This document shows, piece by piece, positions 53,469 through 63,695 of a DNA stretch of 64,000 nt; positions within the stretch are counted from its first letter, which is position 1, and each line of letters opens with the position of its first letter. The notes under the pieces are model-generated. The model was not told where the DNA came from and ran no database searches. It saw nothing but the letters and a program-made list of their open reading frames with translations. Both the position numbers and the translations under genes were made by a program. The stretch lies in NCBI GenBank assembly GCA_016928995.1, contig JAFGJS010000151.1:34769-98768 (forward strand). The letters run 5' to 3'. Origin of the DNA: Candidatus Sumerlaeota bacterium. Lineage in GTDB: Bacteria; Sumerlaeota; Sumerlaeia; JAFGJS01.

Positions 53469-54602
53469 TCAGGATTTGCTAGCCTTGATCATGTCGTAGA
53501 ACCGCCGAAACAAGTAATGCGAATCATGGGGGCCTGGCGAGGCTTCAGGATGATACTGCACGCTGAACATGGGGAGCGTCTTGTGGCGCAGGCCCTCAAC
53601 AGTATTGTCATTGAGATTGATATGTGTCACTTCCAGATCGTCTTGCGGCAGGCTTTCCATCACCACATAAAAGCCGTGGTTTTGCGATGTGATTTCAATG
53701 CGTCCGGTCTCCAGATCCTTCACCGGATGGTTGGCGCCGCGATGACCGAATTTGAGCTTGGCTGTTTTGCCGCCGAGAGTCAACCCCATCAACTGGCAGC
53801 CGAGGCAGATGCCGAAAGTGGGGTATTCCGGAACGAGCTGGCGTAATTCCGCGACAATCGAAGGGAGCGCGTCCGGATCGCCAGGGCCGTTGGAGAGGAA
53901 CAGGCCGTCAGGTTTCAGCGCACGCACTTCAGCGGCCGGAGTCGTGGAGGGGACGACGGTCGTGCGGATGCCGGTATATGCTAATTGACGCAAAATATTG
54001 AATTTAACGCCGAAATCATAAACCACTACATGAAAGTCCGGCTCGGGCGGAGCAGGATCCAACGGCACGGAATCGTTTGGGAAACTGTAGCTCTTGTCGA
54101 TCGTGACATACTGGACGCAATCACGTCCGCTCATTTCTGGAGAGCTTCGCACCTTGGACAGCAGGGAATTGATATCGGAGTCCTCGGTTGAAATGATCCC
54201 GCGCATCGCTCCTTTATTGCGAATATGCAGCACCAGCGCGCGGGTGTCCACTTCCTCGATGCCGATGATATCGTGTCGCTCGAAATAGTTCTGGATCGAC
54301 TCTTCGGAGCGGAAGTTGCTATGGCGACGGGCGATTTCGCGAACGATCATGGCGGAGATATAGGGTTTGCGTGATTCCACGTCGGCGGTGTTGATGCCAT
54401 AATTGCCGATCAGGGGATAGGTCATCGTGACCATCTGTCCGTAGTAGGACGGATCGGTGGCGATTTCCTGGTAGCCGGTCATGGCGGTGTTGAACACGAC
54501 TTCGCCGCAGATTTTTCCCTCCGCGCCGAAATTGCGTCCGGGGAAAACCGTGCCGTCCTCCAGCACGAGCAATGCTTGATGATCTGAATTTTGAGCAGAC
54601 AA
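53469..54602 (-). CDS. carA: Carbamoyl-phosphate synthase small subunit
   Basis: Glutaminase subunit that delivers ammonia to CarB. The 377-residue protein has the CarA N-domain ([59 protein letters not shown]) and the class I amidotransferase domain with LSNGPGDP, the catalytic Cys in [12 protein letters not shown], and the His-Glu of [14 protein letters not shown]. Normal length. It starts a minus-strand run carA, thioredoxin/TPR, carB with gaps of 31 and 327 bases, so carB may have extra control. Confidence 0.98.
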   Translation of the reverse strand: MSAQNSDHQALLVLEDGTVFPGRNFGAEGKICGEVVFNTAMTGYQEIATDPSYYGQMVTMTYPLIGNYGINTADVESRKPYISAMIVREIARRHSNFRSEESIQNYFERHDIIGIEEVDTRALVLHIRNKGAMRGIISTEDSDINSLLSKVRSSPEMSGRDCVQYVTIDKSYSFPNDSVPLDPAPPEPDFHVVVYDFGVKFNILRQLAYTGIRTTVVPSTTPAAEVRALKPDGLFLSNGPGDPDALPSIVAELRQLVPEYPTFGICLGCQLMGLTLGGKTAKLKFGHRGANHPVKDLETGRIEITSQNHGFYVVMESLPQDDLEVTHINLNDNTVEGLRHKTLPMFSVQYHPEASPGPHDSHYLFRRFYDMIKASKS

Positions 54603-54705
54603 GGATTCAGCCTTTGTATTGCTGGATTCTATTCAATTGGCGGCGACGCATTAACGCGCCGCTCCGGTTAAATTGTCTGGTTTTTACTTGCGCAGGATGG
54701 ATGTG

Positions 54706-57225
54706 TCAAGGGGATTGCGGGGAAGAATCTATATCCTTGCGGTTTGAGGACTTGGCGTCGCGGGAATCGGCGTCGTTGAGCATTTCATGGACTTTTTGGC
54801 AGACATCGGCGGTTCGCACGGGTTTTTGCATCCATGATGTTTGGGGATCATTTTCAAATTCGCCGTCAAGTGCGTCCAGACCATAGCCGCTCATGAATAA
54901 AATCGGCAGGGCGGGGTTGTTTTTGCGCAACTCCGAGGCCAGTTCGTTCCCATTCATGCGCGGCATGACGATATCCAATAACGCAAAGTTAATACTGGAA
55001 CTTTGGTCATGGTAGATTTGGCGCGCTTCTTCACCGTTGCCGGCGGCCAGCACATGATAACTTTCGCGTTCCAATGTCCGTTGGAGCAGATTGCGCACGA
55101 GACGTTCATCTTCCGCCAGCAGCACGGTTTTTTGGATGTTTTTGCCTTTGGCGGGGCGCTGGCGCAGGTCATGAGCGCGTTTGATTTGCGCCTTGGTGGC
55201 CACTGGCAGATAGATCTCAAAACAAGCGCCAGATCCTGGCTCGCTTTCCACGTTGATCAGTCCGTCATGTTGCTGAACGATGCTGTAGACAGTGGCGAGT
55301 CCCAGCCCGGCGCCGTGTCCGAATGGCTTGGTGGTGAAAAAAGGCTCGAAGATTCGCTCCATGATTCGCGGTTCAATGCCTTTCCCATTATCGCAAACAC
55401 GGATCTGAATGTAATCGCCGGTTCTGGCCCATTGGAGCGTTTCACAGGCCTCTTCCGTGAAGCGAACCTGGCTGGTCGAGATGCGGATGACGCCTTCCTT
55501 GGGCATGGCGTCGCGCGCATTCACGCACAGGTTCAACAGGATTTGCTCCACATGCCCAGAATCGGCGTAGACCAGCGGCAGTTTGTCGCCGGGATCAAAC
55601 TCGATCCGGATTTTTGCGCCGATCAGGCGCTTCAAAATATCTTTCAATTCGTTCACTTCGTCATTGATGTTCAGGCAATCCCAGTTGAGATGCTCGCGGC
55701 GGCCCATGGCCAGGAGCTTGCGCACCAGGGCGCTGGCGCGCATTGAGGCGTTGATGATCTCATCCAGGAATTCGCGGATCGGCTGCTGTGTGCAGATCTC
55801 ATTGATCGCAAGTTCAGAGTACCCCTGGATGGCCTGCAAGAGGTTGTTGAAATCATGCGCGATGCCTCCGGCAAGTTGGCCGACTGCATCCATTTTCTGC
55901 GAGTGCTGGAATTGGCGCTCCAGTTCCAGGTGTTTTTGTTCCGCACGGCGCCGCTCCAGTTCCGAGCCTGCGCGGATGGTGAAAATGCGGAGCAGATCCG
56001 AGGCGATGTTGGTTTCCCGCATCGGTTTGATGTCCATGACGCACAGCAAACCGAGCGGCTTTCCGGCGACGTCGCGAAACATGATGCCAAGGTAACTTTC
56101 AGCTTTCATTTCACGCAGTTCAACGGAGCCGGGATAGCGATCACGGAGGCCTTCCGGTATAATGCAGATTTCGTCGTTCAGCGCCATATGGCAGGGAGTG
56201 CAGGAGAGACGGTATTCGATGTTTTGGCCGAATCCATCACCTTTCCAGATGGCGTGCATCTTGGCGGTGTCGTCATCGATGATCTCAGCGATCATGGCGT
56301 AACGGACTTCGAGCGAGCGGGCTAACTGTTGAACCAGGCAGTGGAAAAAATCTTCTCCTGTGGCCTTCGCCGTGCCTTCATAAATGGATTTCACGAGTCG
56401 ATGGGTTTCGTGGCGCTCGGTTACATCAGTAAAAAACACCGCCATATTCATTGGCTCGGTTTGAAAGGCATGGAAATCATAAACGCCATGGACTTGATCA
56501 TCGGCGTAAACAAAGAATTCTTTTTGCCAGACGCCGCCTTCGCGCGCAATGCGGCGGCATTGGCTTGGGATATCCGTCTCCAATAGCGCCGGAAAAGCCT
56601 CTTCAATGGGAAGCCCGATTTTTTGCTGGCAGTCGGATTTCAAGATGCGCGTCGCGGCATCATTGGCGGCGATCAAACGCAAGGTTCCATCCTGCTCCAG
56701 CCGGTATTGCTGCGTGCCCATCGGCGAGGATTGGATGATGTTTTGGATGCGGCGCACGCCGTTGCGGATTTTATGATTCGCTTCGATCTGTTCGCTCAGA
56801 TCGGCGCTGATGAGCGTGACGCAATTCCGGCCGTCGATGCTGACGCATTGAGCGGTGTTATAGGTCCATAGCGGCGCGCTGGCGGCTTTGCGCGAATACC
56901 AGGTGAAAACAACTCGTTCTCCTTTGCAGGCGCGGTCGAAATACTGCTGAGCTTCGCGTTTCGTATAGGGCGGTTTTCCGCCGCGCTGCCGGAAAAAGCT
57001 CCAGCTGCGAGCCTTCGAGGAACTCAGGCCATACATCTCCAGCATGGCGCGATTGACATCGAGGGGATTGCCGGTTTTCGCGTCGACGATCAGCACTCCC
57101 TCGGCGATCGAGTTGAAAATAAATGCGCCTCCCGCGGCGGATTGCCGCAGGAAATTGCCGCAGGATGACTGATTAGAAACAGGCAAACGATCATTAGCGT
57201 TGAATATTTGATTGCCGGTGTTCAT
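54706..57225 (-). CDS. Cytoplasmic hybrid histidine kinase, PAS-PAS-GAF-HisKA-HATPase-REC
   Basis: 839 residues from the ATG at 57225; a TTG 33 bases upstream is an alternative. No membrane helix. PAS domain 1 (about 30-150) and 2 (160-270, ending VFFTDVTERHE), then a GAF domain (about 280-430, with a CxxC-like CTPC at 342-345). The NtrB-type H-box is GGIAHDFNNLLQAIQGY with H457, the N-box is LLNLCVNARDAMPKEG, and the G boxes are CDNGKGI and GAGLGLATVY: a complete kinase. A C-terminal receiver carries D751 (ALLDIVMPRMNG). It has no DNA-binding regulator as neighbour, so the output partner is unknown. It is 104 bases ahead of carA, same strand. Confidence 0.92.
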   Translation of the reverse strand: MNTGNQIFNANDRLPVSNQSSCGNFLRQSAAGGAFIFNSIAEGVLIVDAKTGNPLDVNRAMLEMYGLSSSKARSWSFFRQRGGKPPYTKREAQQYFDRACKGERVVFTWYSRKAASAPLWTYNTAQCVSIDGRNCVTLISADLSEQIEANHKIRNGVRRIQNIIQSSPMGTQQYRLEQDGTLRLIAANDAATRILKSDCQQKIGLPIEEAFPALLETDIPSQCRRIAREGGVWQKEFFVYADDQVHGVYDFHAFQTEPMNMAVFFTDVTERHETHRLVKSIYEGTAKATGEDFFHCLVQQLARSLEVRYAMIAEIIDDDTAKMHAIWKGDGFGQNIEYRLSCTPCHMALNDEICIIPEGLRDRYPGSVELREMKAESYLGIMFRDVAGKPLGLLCVMDIKPMRETNIASDLLRIFTIRAGSELERRRAEQKHLELERQFQHSQKMDAVGQLAGGIAHDFNNLLQAIQGYSELAINEICTQQPIREFLDEIINASMRASALVRKLLAMGRREHLNWDCLNINDEVNELKDILKRLIGAKIRIEFDPGDKLPLVYADSGHVEQILLNLCVNARDAMPKEGVIRISTSQVRFTEEACETLQWARTGDYIQIRVCDNGKGIEPRIMERIFEPFFTTKPFGHGAGLGLATVYSIVQQHDGLINVESEPGSGACFEIYLPVATKAQIKRAHDLRQRPAKGKNIQKTVLLAEDERLVRNLLQRTLERESYHVLAAGNGEEARQIYHDQSSSINFALLDIVMPRMNGNELASELRKNNPALPILFMSGYGLDALDGEFENDPQTSWMQKPVRTADVCQKVHEMLNDADSRDAKSSNRKDIDSSPQSP

Positions 57226-57660
57226 GGAAACGCTTGTCGCATCACTTATTATTAACAATACATACCTGATATGTGGGTATTCTGGCGAGATGAATTATAC
57301 CAGCATGCTGCTGGTAATTCAATGGAAAATTAACTGAAATGGTGATTATTTTTTGCCGGATTAATTGTAAACGATGTTAGGGGGATTGCCGTTTATCTTC
57401 AATCGACTGACAATGAATCGCTGAATAAAAAAAACCGAACCAACCGGTGGACTGTAGACTGAAGTATCGCTTGAATCGTGAAAAGATGAATAGGTGAATC
57501 CGGCCATTTGATTTTTTTTCAGGATAAAAGCATTGATTTTCAATATGATATGACGTTCAACGGCTGCGAATGGTTTTTTCAACGGAGATCATATTAAAGC
57601 TTGTCAAAAGTGGAAAGCGGTGTTTATAATAAGCCAACAATTTCCTGAAAGGGGATTGGT
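57226..57660. other. Divergent intergenic stretch kinase / ECF sigma gene
   Basis: 435 bases between divergent genes. The right end carries a good promoter (57601-57630) and the Shine-Dalgarno GAAAGGGG for the sigma gene. The rest is AT-rich with T-runs and no supported gene. Confidence 0.5.
57601..57630 (+). promoter_or_regulatory. Sigma-70-type promoter of the ECF sigma operon
   Basis: TTGTCA (57601-57606), 18-base spacer, perfect TATAAT (57625-57630). The sigma gene begins 31 bases further. The boxes are of housekeeping type, so autoregulation by the ECF factor is not visible here. Confidence 0.65.
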
Positions 57661-58272
57661 ATGGCGCTTGCGGAAATTCCTGTTGAATTGGTGGCGCGTA
57701 GTCGAGAAGGCGATCCTCAGGCGCTGAATGATTTGATTGTGGCGATCAGCACGGACTTGCGGCGCCTGATCTATAATCAGGTGCGCGACCCTGAAGAAGC
57801 GGATGAAATTATTCAGGAAGTGCTGATTCGCGTGTCGCGGCATCTGCACAATCTCAAGGACGTGAGCAAATTCCCATCCTGGGTGATGCGGATGACCTTC
57901 AACCAATGCTTTACGTTTCTGCGCAAAAAGTCACGCACATCAAACTTTTACTCCTTCGAGGAAGACATTGAGGTCGCGGAGGAGCAGACCGCTTTTGCTC
58001 CGTCGCGTTCGCACAATCCCCGCCAAATCATGATCCGTCGTGAAATTCGCCGTGAAATCGACGATGCAATTTTAGAATTACCCCCCCGTCAGCGCGCCGC
58101 TTTTTCATTGTTCCAGTTGGAAGGTTTGTCGATTAGAGAGATTGCCGATGTTTTGGGCACATCTGAGGGAGCGGTGAAGTTCAACATCCACCAAGCCCGC
58201 CAAAAATTAAAAAAAGCCCTAAACCATTTTCTAGACCGTAAGTCAAGTAATGTGGCAGTAGACGTTTATTGA
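57661..58272 (+). CDS. ECF-type RNA polymerase sigma factor
   Basis: 203 residues. Region 2 (about 20-90) has LIYNQVRDPEEADEIIQEVL and VSKFPSWVMRMTFNQCFTFLRKK. Region 4 (about 135-190) has LELPPRQRAAFSLFQLEGLSIREIADVLG followed by the HTH TSEGAVKFNIHQARQKLKKAL. This is the regular ECF layout without extra domains. The next gene, 33 bases later, encodes a zinc-finger anti-sigma-like protein, so the pair is a sigma/anti-sigma unit. AAGGGG lies six bases before the ATG. Confidence 0.95.
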   Translation: MALAEIPVELVARSREGDPQALNDLIVAISTDLRRLIYNQVRDPEEADEIIQEVLIRVSRHLHNLKDVSKFPSWVMRMTFNQCFTFLRKKSRTSNFYSFEEDIEVAEEQTAFAPSRSHNPRQIMIRREIRREIDDAILELPPRQRAAFSLFQLEGLSIREIADVLGTSEGAVKFNIHQARQKLKKALNHFLDRKSSNVAVDVY

Positions 58273-58305
58273 CCCGAAAAGCGTCTTGCTTGGGAAAGTC
58301 GATAG

Positions 58306-60000
58306 ATGAATTGCAAACGCGTGCTTGAACTATATGATATGTATCGCCAGGAGCAGCTGAGCGACAAGCAGATGCTGCGCCTGGAAGAGCATTTGGCGCA
58401 TTGTCCGAAATGCCGTCAGGAATATGAGGCCAATGAGGCGCTGGCGGCGTTGTTGATGGAGTATGTGGAGCCGCCTGCGGCGAATCCGTTGCAGAACCAA
58501 ATGTTGGCGAACCGCACACTGGAGGCGCTTCGCCGGCCTGCGCCACGCTTGGCATGGCTGCGGGAGGCTGTCCTCAACACGCGTCATGGCGCGGCGGCGT
58601 TGAAGCGCCGGTACGGGCAAGCGGCGGCGGCAGTGTGTCTGGCGTTGACCGCGGGCTTTCTATTCGCCAGGATGGGCGCGCATGGCGGCTCCCATGATGT
58701 GCGTTATGTGCCTGCGATCGCCAGCGCCAAAGACGTCAACAACCCTCAATCCAGGACGAATTTTCCGGTCGCCACCCCCGAAGAGATTGAATCGTTCGAA
58801 TATACGGAGCTTGCCTTGCGCGATGGCGTCTCCGACGGTTCCTCGAAAATGCTGGTTGGCAAGAGCATGTCGTATGAGGAAGCGCAGCAGGGAAACGCGG
58901 AGCTGCTCTCCATGAATCCGGTCGCGGAGTATGATCCCTTCAGCACGGACGCGCCGCCATGGGTCGGCGAGCCATACGGAGCAATCGCTCCTGCCAATGA
59001 GGCGCAGAAGCGCGCCAGCGGATATTATGTGATCAGCGCGGAGGCGCTGGAGCCGCTGGTTGACCGGCTTTCAGAGGCTTTGGATGAATACGATTATAAA
59101 GCCTTGTTCCGTGGCAAGGGGAGTGAATCTTCACCAATCGCCGTCTCCTCGTCCGGGACCGAGGCGAATATCATCGAGGCGACGTTGCAGAGCTTGCTGC
59201 GGTTGAAATGGGATTTGCGTCAGAACGGAGAACTCCAGGAATATCAAACGGCCATTCGGGAACTGGAGAACCGCTTGTGCGAGGCGCAGGTCGGAGTGGA
59301 AGATCGCAAAGCGTTGAAACTTTACTTCAGTGCGGAAGACGACCTGCTTTCCGGACGGCAGCAGGAAGCCCTGCAAAAGTATGCGCGCATTGCGGATGGG
59401 CGTCAGGGCACGATGCTGGCGGCCTTATCCCATTTCAACATGGGGAATATTCAGTTTGAATTGACCGATTTCGAAGCGGCATGCCGCGAGTATTGGACGT
59501 GCCTGCGCGATTATAAGCAGCATTTTTCAGACGACCGTCAGGCCATGATTCAAACGCGCCTGCAGCGTATTGACGAGAACCGTGAATTTGGCTTTGAGCC
59601 GCTCCGGTTGTATCTCACCGCGCAGCAAACCTCGGATGAGGACGCTTTCGAAAATTATACGGAACTCTTGCGGAAATATCCCACGAACGCGATTGCATCC
59701 AACGCCATTGAAGCCCTGCGCCGCATGGCCCTGGAGCCGAAGCCGACCGTGCATTCCGCCGATTGGATCCATCCCGTCCTGCGGGAACTGGAACTCTTCA
59801 GAAAGAACAATCCCCGGCTTCCGGCGGCTGTCAATGCGCAATTGGCGTATGGGGACATCGTCATGCACCGCCTGCATAATTTCAATCAGGCCCGTTTGGA
59901 GTACGGACGCGTTTTTGACATGACTCAGGACACGGCTGCGCTGTCTACGGCGCGCGAACGGCTGAAAACCTTGTCTGAGTTGGAGACGCTGTCCCGTTGA
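58306..60000 (+). CDS. Membrane anti-sigma-like protein with zinc motif and TPR-like periplasmic part
   Basis: 564 residues. The N-terminus is a ZAS (anti-sigma zinc) domain: C3 and H29-x3-C33-x2-C36 in EEHLAHCPKCRQEYEA. A single membrane helix follows at about 107-127. The long C-terminal part is helical with TPR-like repeats (LLSGRQQEALQKYARIADG, LSHFNMGNIQFELTDFEAACREYW, FNQARLEYGRVFDM). ZAS proteins hold the ECF factor at the membrane until an envelope signal arrives. Its periplasmic length is unusual, since typical anti-sigma proteins have only about 200 residues. The stop overlaps the next start (TTGA). Confidence 0.87.
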   Translation: MNCKRVLELYDMYRQEQLSDKQMLRLEEHLAHCPKCRQEYEANEALAALLMEYVEPPAANPLQNQMLANRTLEALRRPAPRLAWLREAVLNTRHGAAALKRRYGQAAAAVCLALTAGFLFARMGAHGGSHDVRYVPAIASAKDVNNPQSRTNFPVATPEEIESFEYTELALRDGVSDGSSKMLVGKSMSYEEAQQGNAELLSMNPVAEYDPFSTDAPPWVGEPYGAIAPANEAQKRASGYYVISAEALEPLVDRLSEALDEYDYKALFRGKGSESSPIAVSSSGTEANIIEATLQSLLRLKWDLRQNGELQEYQTAIRELENRLCEAQVGVEDRKALKLYFSAEDDLLSGRQQEALQKYARIADGRQGTMLAALSHFNMGNIQFELTDFEAACREYWTCLRDYKQHFSDDRQAMIQTRLQRIDENREFGFEPLRLYLTAQQTSDEDAFENYTELLRKYPTNAIASNAIEALRRMALEPKPTVHSADWIHPVLRELELFRKNNPRLPAAVNAQLAYGDIVMHRLHNFNQARLEYGRVFDMTQDTAALSTARERLKTLSELETLSR

Positions 60001-62306
60001 GCTCATCCAAACGCTACGCAATCCGGATGCTCTTTTTCATCGGCATGCTCCCATTGGCCGTTACGGCGGTCCGAGCCAATCCTCAACAACAATCCCCTGT
60101 TCCCGCTCCCTACATGGTAGGCAAGCCATCCCGCACGGTGGACGCCTGGCTGCTTTCACACAGCCAAAAGGCGATTGAATTGGTGCAATTGCACGGCGGG
60201 CGTCTGAGCAAGGACCTGCCCAAGAACGCCGCCGTTCCATTGGAACCGGGGCTTTTTTTCCACAAGGGGGGCGAGCCGTGGTTCATCTCCTTGCGTCAAA
60301 TCGAACGATTACGGTTCAATCCCTGCGGCGAGCGCACGATTTATTCCGATGAGGAAACCCGTTGTATCAACCTGGGCGGGGGTGAGGAAATGATGCCAGA
60401 GCCTCCCGGATGGGAATCAGACGTGCGGGATAATCCGCTTTGGCAACGCGCACATGAAGCTTCGCCGAATTATCAATGGATCTGTCTTCCGGGCGCCAAA
60501 TGGATCTGGTCCCATGATGATGATGTGGATGCGCAGGAACCGGCTGATGAGGCGGCGTTGTTCCGCCGCGTTTTTCGCACTTATCCGGCGGAGGAACGGC
60601 TGCTTCGCGCGACGTTGGAAGCGACCTGCGACGCGGGGCTTGACGCAGTCTATCTGAATGGACAGCCGATCCTGCGCGAACGGCGTCCATTGACCGGCGA
60701 GGCGGTTCGCTGGGACGTCACGGGGATGCTGCGGAGCGGCGAGAACCTGCTGGCCATCCGCGCCTACAATACTCCCGCCGAGGACCTGGACGCCACGGGC
60801 TTGGCTTTTCGGCTCAAGATTGAATATATCGAACAGCCGCAGGGCGAGGAGCCCTTGCCGCCGCGACACGGCGTTGTAGCCCGCATGCTCAACGGCGATT
60901 TGATCAAGGCTCAGCAGCTCAGAATCCGTGAGGATGAAGTTCTCTTGCGCGGCGCCGGGGCTGATTGGACCTTCAATTGTGATTTTGTCGAATGGGCGGA
61001 ATGCTTCTATACGGACGATAGCACGGTTTGGTCCGGCCGGTTTTCACGGATAATCAACGGTGTGAAAGATTGGGTGGCGGATTCCAGCGGCAATGCGCTC
61101 CGCACAATGCAGGCTGTTGAATTGACTCCATTGCAAGGAGTGAGCGCGCATGGCGTGATCCCGCTGGATGGCCAGTTCAGCGAAGGCGAAACGCTGGAGA
61201 GCGGCCACAACGGTCTGCGGGTGCAGCCGAAATTCGGCCGCGTCAGCACACTGCCATTCAGCGCGTTAAAACGGATTTATCTCAACGCCCATCCCGACAA
61301 CGACAGTTATTATCTGATGGATAATAATCCGCTGCTCTGCCGGCTGACCTTGATTAACGGGAGTTCCGTGACGGGTCAGCTCGAAATGTTGAATCCGAAC
61401 AAGACGGCGCTGACGCCGCAAAGCGGCGCGACATGCTATTTCGACACCGGTCAGGTGCAGGAGATTGTCTTTCTGCGCCAGCCGGATATCTATTTCAGCG
61501 GCGCCATTGAGCATTTCTGGCCCAGGACGAAGCCCAAGACCATCGCGCTGATCGGTGAACGGAAAAAGGGCGAGCTATTGGCCGGTGTGCAGCCCATCAT
61601 TGTGTTGCAGAAAATCGCCGCGGAATACGGCTTCGAGATTCAATGGCTCAGTCCGGCGGATTTGGTCAATGACGCCCAGTTCAACGTGGATAAATTTTCG
61701 ATTCTGGTCAACCTGGATGAAAACGGGAGCCTGTATCGCACCTTTTATATCGAGAACGATGTGACGGAGTCGCTGAAACTGTTCATCGACAACGGAGGCT
61801 GTTTCATCCAATGCGGTTTGGGCATGCCCTTCAAGTACGCCTTCAGCCGCAAAAGCGGCGTTTGGGCGCGCGAGCTGGATGAAAACCGGTTTAACGTGCA
61901 ATTGGAAACATCGATTGTCGATATCGCCGCTCGCCAACCGGGAGTGATACCATTCGACCTGCCGCCCAAGCCGGAAAACATGCTGACCTTTGTGAAGATT
62001 TGCGATGATTCATGGGCGCAACTCTTGCCCGGGCGCATCCCGTTCGATGTCTTGAAGGACGCCCGGTTTCGTCCTATCGTGGCGCCGGATGATCTGGAGG
62101 AGCCGGAGCGATTTACGCCGGTGTATCGCCTGATCGACGCGCAAGGTCGCGATTACGGCGTGGCGATGGCCTTGATTCGAGGCAAAAATGGCAGCGGCGA
62201 CCGTGCGTATATCGCCTCGCCATTGGCGCGCAGCATGGCTCGCTCCGAACCCTCCATGAAATTCCTCATCCCCGCCGTGATCCTTGCCGCGGTTCAAAAT
62301 GACTGA
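59997..62306 (+). CDS. Secreted protein of unknown function with jelly-roll-like domain
   Basis: 769 residues from a TTG that overlaps the anti-sigma stop; an ATG at 60027 is an alternative, but the TTG keeps the basic SSSKR start of the signal peptide (cleavage near VRA-N). A galactose-binding (jelly-roll) pattern lies around 195-275 (LRATLEATCDAGLDAVYLNG, then WDVTGMLRSGENLLAIRAYN). Two later regions alternate beta strands, with a LINGSSVTGQLEMLN segment. The C-terminal third contains an alpha/beta part with ILVNLDENG. No catalytic motif is recognised. It is the third gene of the ECF operon and may be its sensor partner or target. Confidence 0.75.
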   Translation: MSSSKRYAIRMLFFIGMLPLAVTAVRANPQQQSPVPAPYMVGKPSRTVDAWLLSHSQKAIELVQLHGGRLSKDLPKNAAVPLEPGLFFHKGGEPWFISLRQIERLRFNPCGERTIYSDEETRCINLGGGEEMMPEPPGWESDVRDNPLWQRAHEASPNYQWICLPGAKWIWSHDDDVDAQEPADEAALFRRVFRTYPAEERLLRATLEATCDAGLDAVYLNGQPILRERRPLTGEAVRWDVTGMLRSGENLLAIRAYNTPAEDLDATGLAFRLKIEYIEQPQGEEPLPPRHGVVARMLNGDLIKAQQLRIREDEVLLRGAGADWTFNCDFVEWAECFYTDDSTVWSGRFSRIINGVKDWVADSSGNALRTMQAVELTPLQGVSAHGVIPLDGQFSEGETLESGHNGLRVQPKFGRVSTLPFSALKRIYLNAHPDNDSYYLMDNNPLLCRLTLINGSSVTGQLEMLNPNKTALTPQSGATCYFDTGQVQEIVFLRQPDIYFSGAIEHFWPRTKPKTIALIGERKKGELLAGVQPIIVLQKIAAEYGFEIQWLSPADLVNDAQFNVDKFSILVNLDENGSLYRTFYIENDVTESLKLFIDNGGCFIQCGLGMPFKYAFSRKSGVWARELDENRFNVQLETSIVDIAARQPGVIPFDLPPKPENMLTFVKICDDSWAQLLPGRIPFDVLKDARFRPIVAPDDLEEPERFTPVYRLIDAQGRDYGVAMALIRGKNGSGDRAYIASPLARSMARSEPSMKFLIPAVILAAVQND

Positions 62307-62337
62307 AGTGCATAATTCTAACGTGGTTTGCTGCTAT

Positions 62338-62385
62338 ATAAATACACCCGCAAGCGTTCTGACTTGCGGGTGTATTTATTTGTGG
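62338..62385. terminator. Bidirectional intrinsic terminator between the ECF operon and metY
   Basis: A perfect 17-bp inverted repeat, ATAAATACACCCGCAAG (62338-62354) with CTTGCGGGTGTATTTAT (62363-62379) and an eight-base loop, followed by TTGTGG. It lies between convergent genes. The long perfect stem with A/T flanks suits both strands. Confidence 0.9.
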
Positions 62386-62393
62386 TTCGAGGA

Positions 62394-63695
62394 TTATTTG
62401 ATCGCTGCGGAGATCGCCTGATCGATATCGGACAGAATGTCGTCGATGTTTTCGATGCCGATGGAGAGGCGGATGAGTTCGGGTTTGATGCCGCCGGCCA
62501 ACTGCTCCTCCTCGGAGAGCTGCGAGTGCGTCGTGCTGGCCGGATGGATCGCCAGGCTCTTTGCGTCGCCGATGTTCGCCAAGTGCGAGAAGAGTTTCAG
62601 TGCCTCGATGAATTTCGCACCCGCCGCCTTGCCGCCCTGGATGCCGAAAACGACCATGCCGCCAAAGCCGTTCTTCAGATATTTTTGTGCAATGTCGTGC
62701 TGAGGATCATCCTTCAGGCCTGGATAGCGCACCCATTCAACGCCCTTGCGGTCTTTCAGGTGTTTCGCCACGGCCATCGCATTGTCGCATTGTCGCTGCA
62801 CGCGCAAGGGGAGCGTTTCGATGCCCTGCATCGCCATCCAGGCGTTGTCGGGCGAGATGCATGCGCCGAGGTTGCGCAACGGCACGAGGCGCATGCGCAT
62901 GATAAACGGCGGCAGACCAAGGGCGGCGATATCCGGACCGAATCGCAGATCGTGATAGCTTCCTTCGGGCTCATTGAACAGCGGGAATTTTTCCGGCTCT
63001 TTGGTGAAGTCGAAGGTGTTCGCATCGACACACACGCCTCCGATCATCGTGCCATGGCCGCTCAGCCATTTCGTTAGCGAATGGCAGACGATGTTGGCGC
63101 CGTGCTCGATGGGGCGCAGCAGGTACGGAGTGGTGAAGGTCGAATCCACGATGAGCGGCACGCCATGCGCCTTGGCAATGTCCGCCACCGCCGCCATATC
63201 GGTGACGTTGAGCGCCGGATTGCTCACGGTTTCGCAGAAGATCGCGCGTGTTTTGGGCGTGATGGCCTTGGCGTAATTTTCTGGATCGCGTCCGTCCACC
63301 CAGTTGACCTTGACGCCGAACTGCGGGTGGATGTTGTTGAACATCGTATATGTGCCGCCGTACAGGTCGTTGGCCGATACGATCTCGTCGCCCTGCTGAC
63401 AGATGTTGATGATCGCATAATGAACCGCCGCCGTGCCTGATGAAACGGCCAGCGCCGCGGCGCCGCCCTCCAGCGCGGCCATGCGTTTTTCCAGCACGTC
63501 CTGCGTCGGGTTCATCAAGCGCGTGTAGATGTTGCCCAGTTCCTTCAAGGCGAAAAGATTCGCCGCGTGCTCCGTATCCCGGAAGAGATACGAAGAAGTC
63601 CGGTGCAGCGGCACGGCGCGCGCCATGCTCGCGTCGATTTCCTGACCTGCGTGCAGGCACAGGGTTTCAATCTTGTATGTAGAAGCGTCTCCCAT
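62394..63695 (-). CDS. metY: O-acetylhomoserine sulfhydrylase (Cys/Met metabolism PLP enzyme)
   Basis: 433 residues from the ATG at 63695 (AAGGA eight bases upstream; an ATG three codons earlier touches that site). It follows the MetY form of the Cys/Met-metabolism PLP family: TLCLHAGQEIDASMARAVPLH, NIYTRLMNPTQDVLEKRMAALEGG, then SSGTAAVHYAIINI, FCETVSNPALNV, LIVDSTFTTPYLLRP and the PLP lysine in HSLTKWLSGHGT. The length and the long insertion after the Lys are typical of MetY rather than MetB/MetZ. It converts O-acetylhomoserine and sulfide to homocysteine. I looked upstream for an S-box riboswitch and saw none. Confidence 0.95.
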   Translation of the reverse strand: MGDASTYKIETLCLHAGQEIDASMARAVPLHRTSSYLFRDTEHAANLFALKELGNIYTRLMNPTQDVLEKRMAALEGGAAALAVSSGTAAVHYAIINICQQGDEIVSANDLYGGTYTMFNNIHPQFGVKVNWVDGRDPENYAKAITPKTRAIFCETVSNPALNVTDMAAVADIAKAHGVPLIVDSTFTTPYLLRPIEHGANIVCHSLTKWLSGHGTMIGGVCVDANTFDFTKEPEKFPLFNEPEGSYHDLRFGPDIAALGLPPFIMRMRLVPLRNLGACISPDNAWMAMQGIETLPLRVQRQCDNAMAVAKHLKDRKGVEWVRYPGLKDDPQHDIAQKYLKNGFGGMVVFGIQGGKAAGAKFIEALKLFSHLANIGDAKSLAIHPASTTHSQLSEEEQLAGGIKPELIRLSIGIENIDDILSDIDQAISAAIK

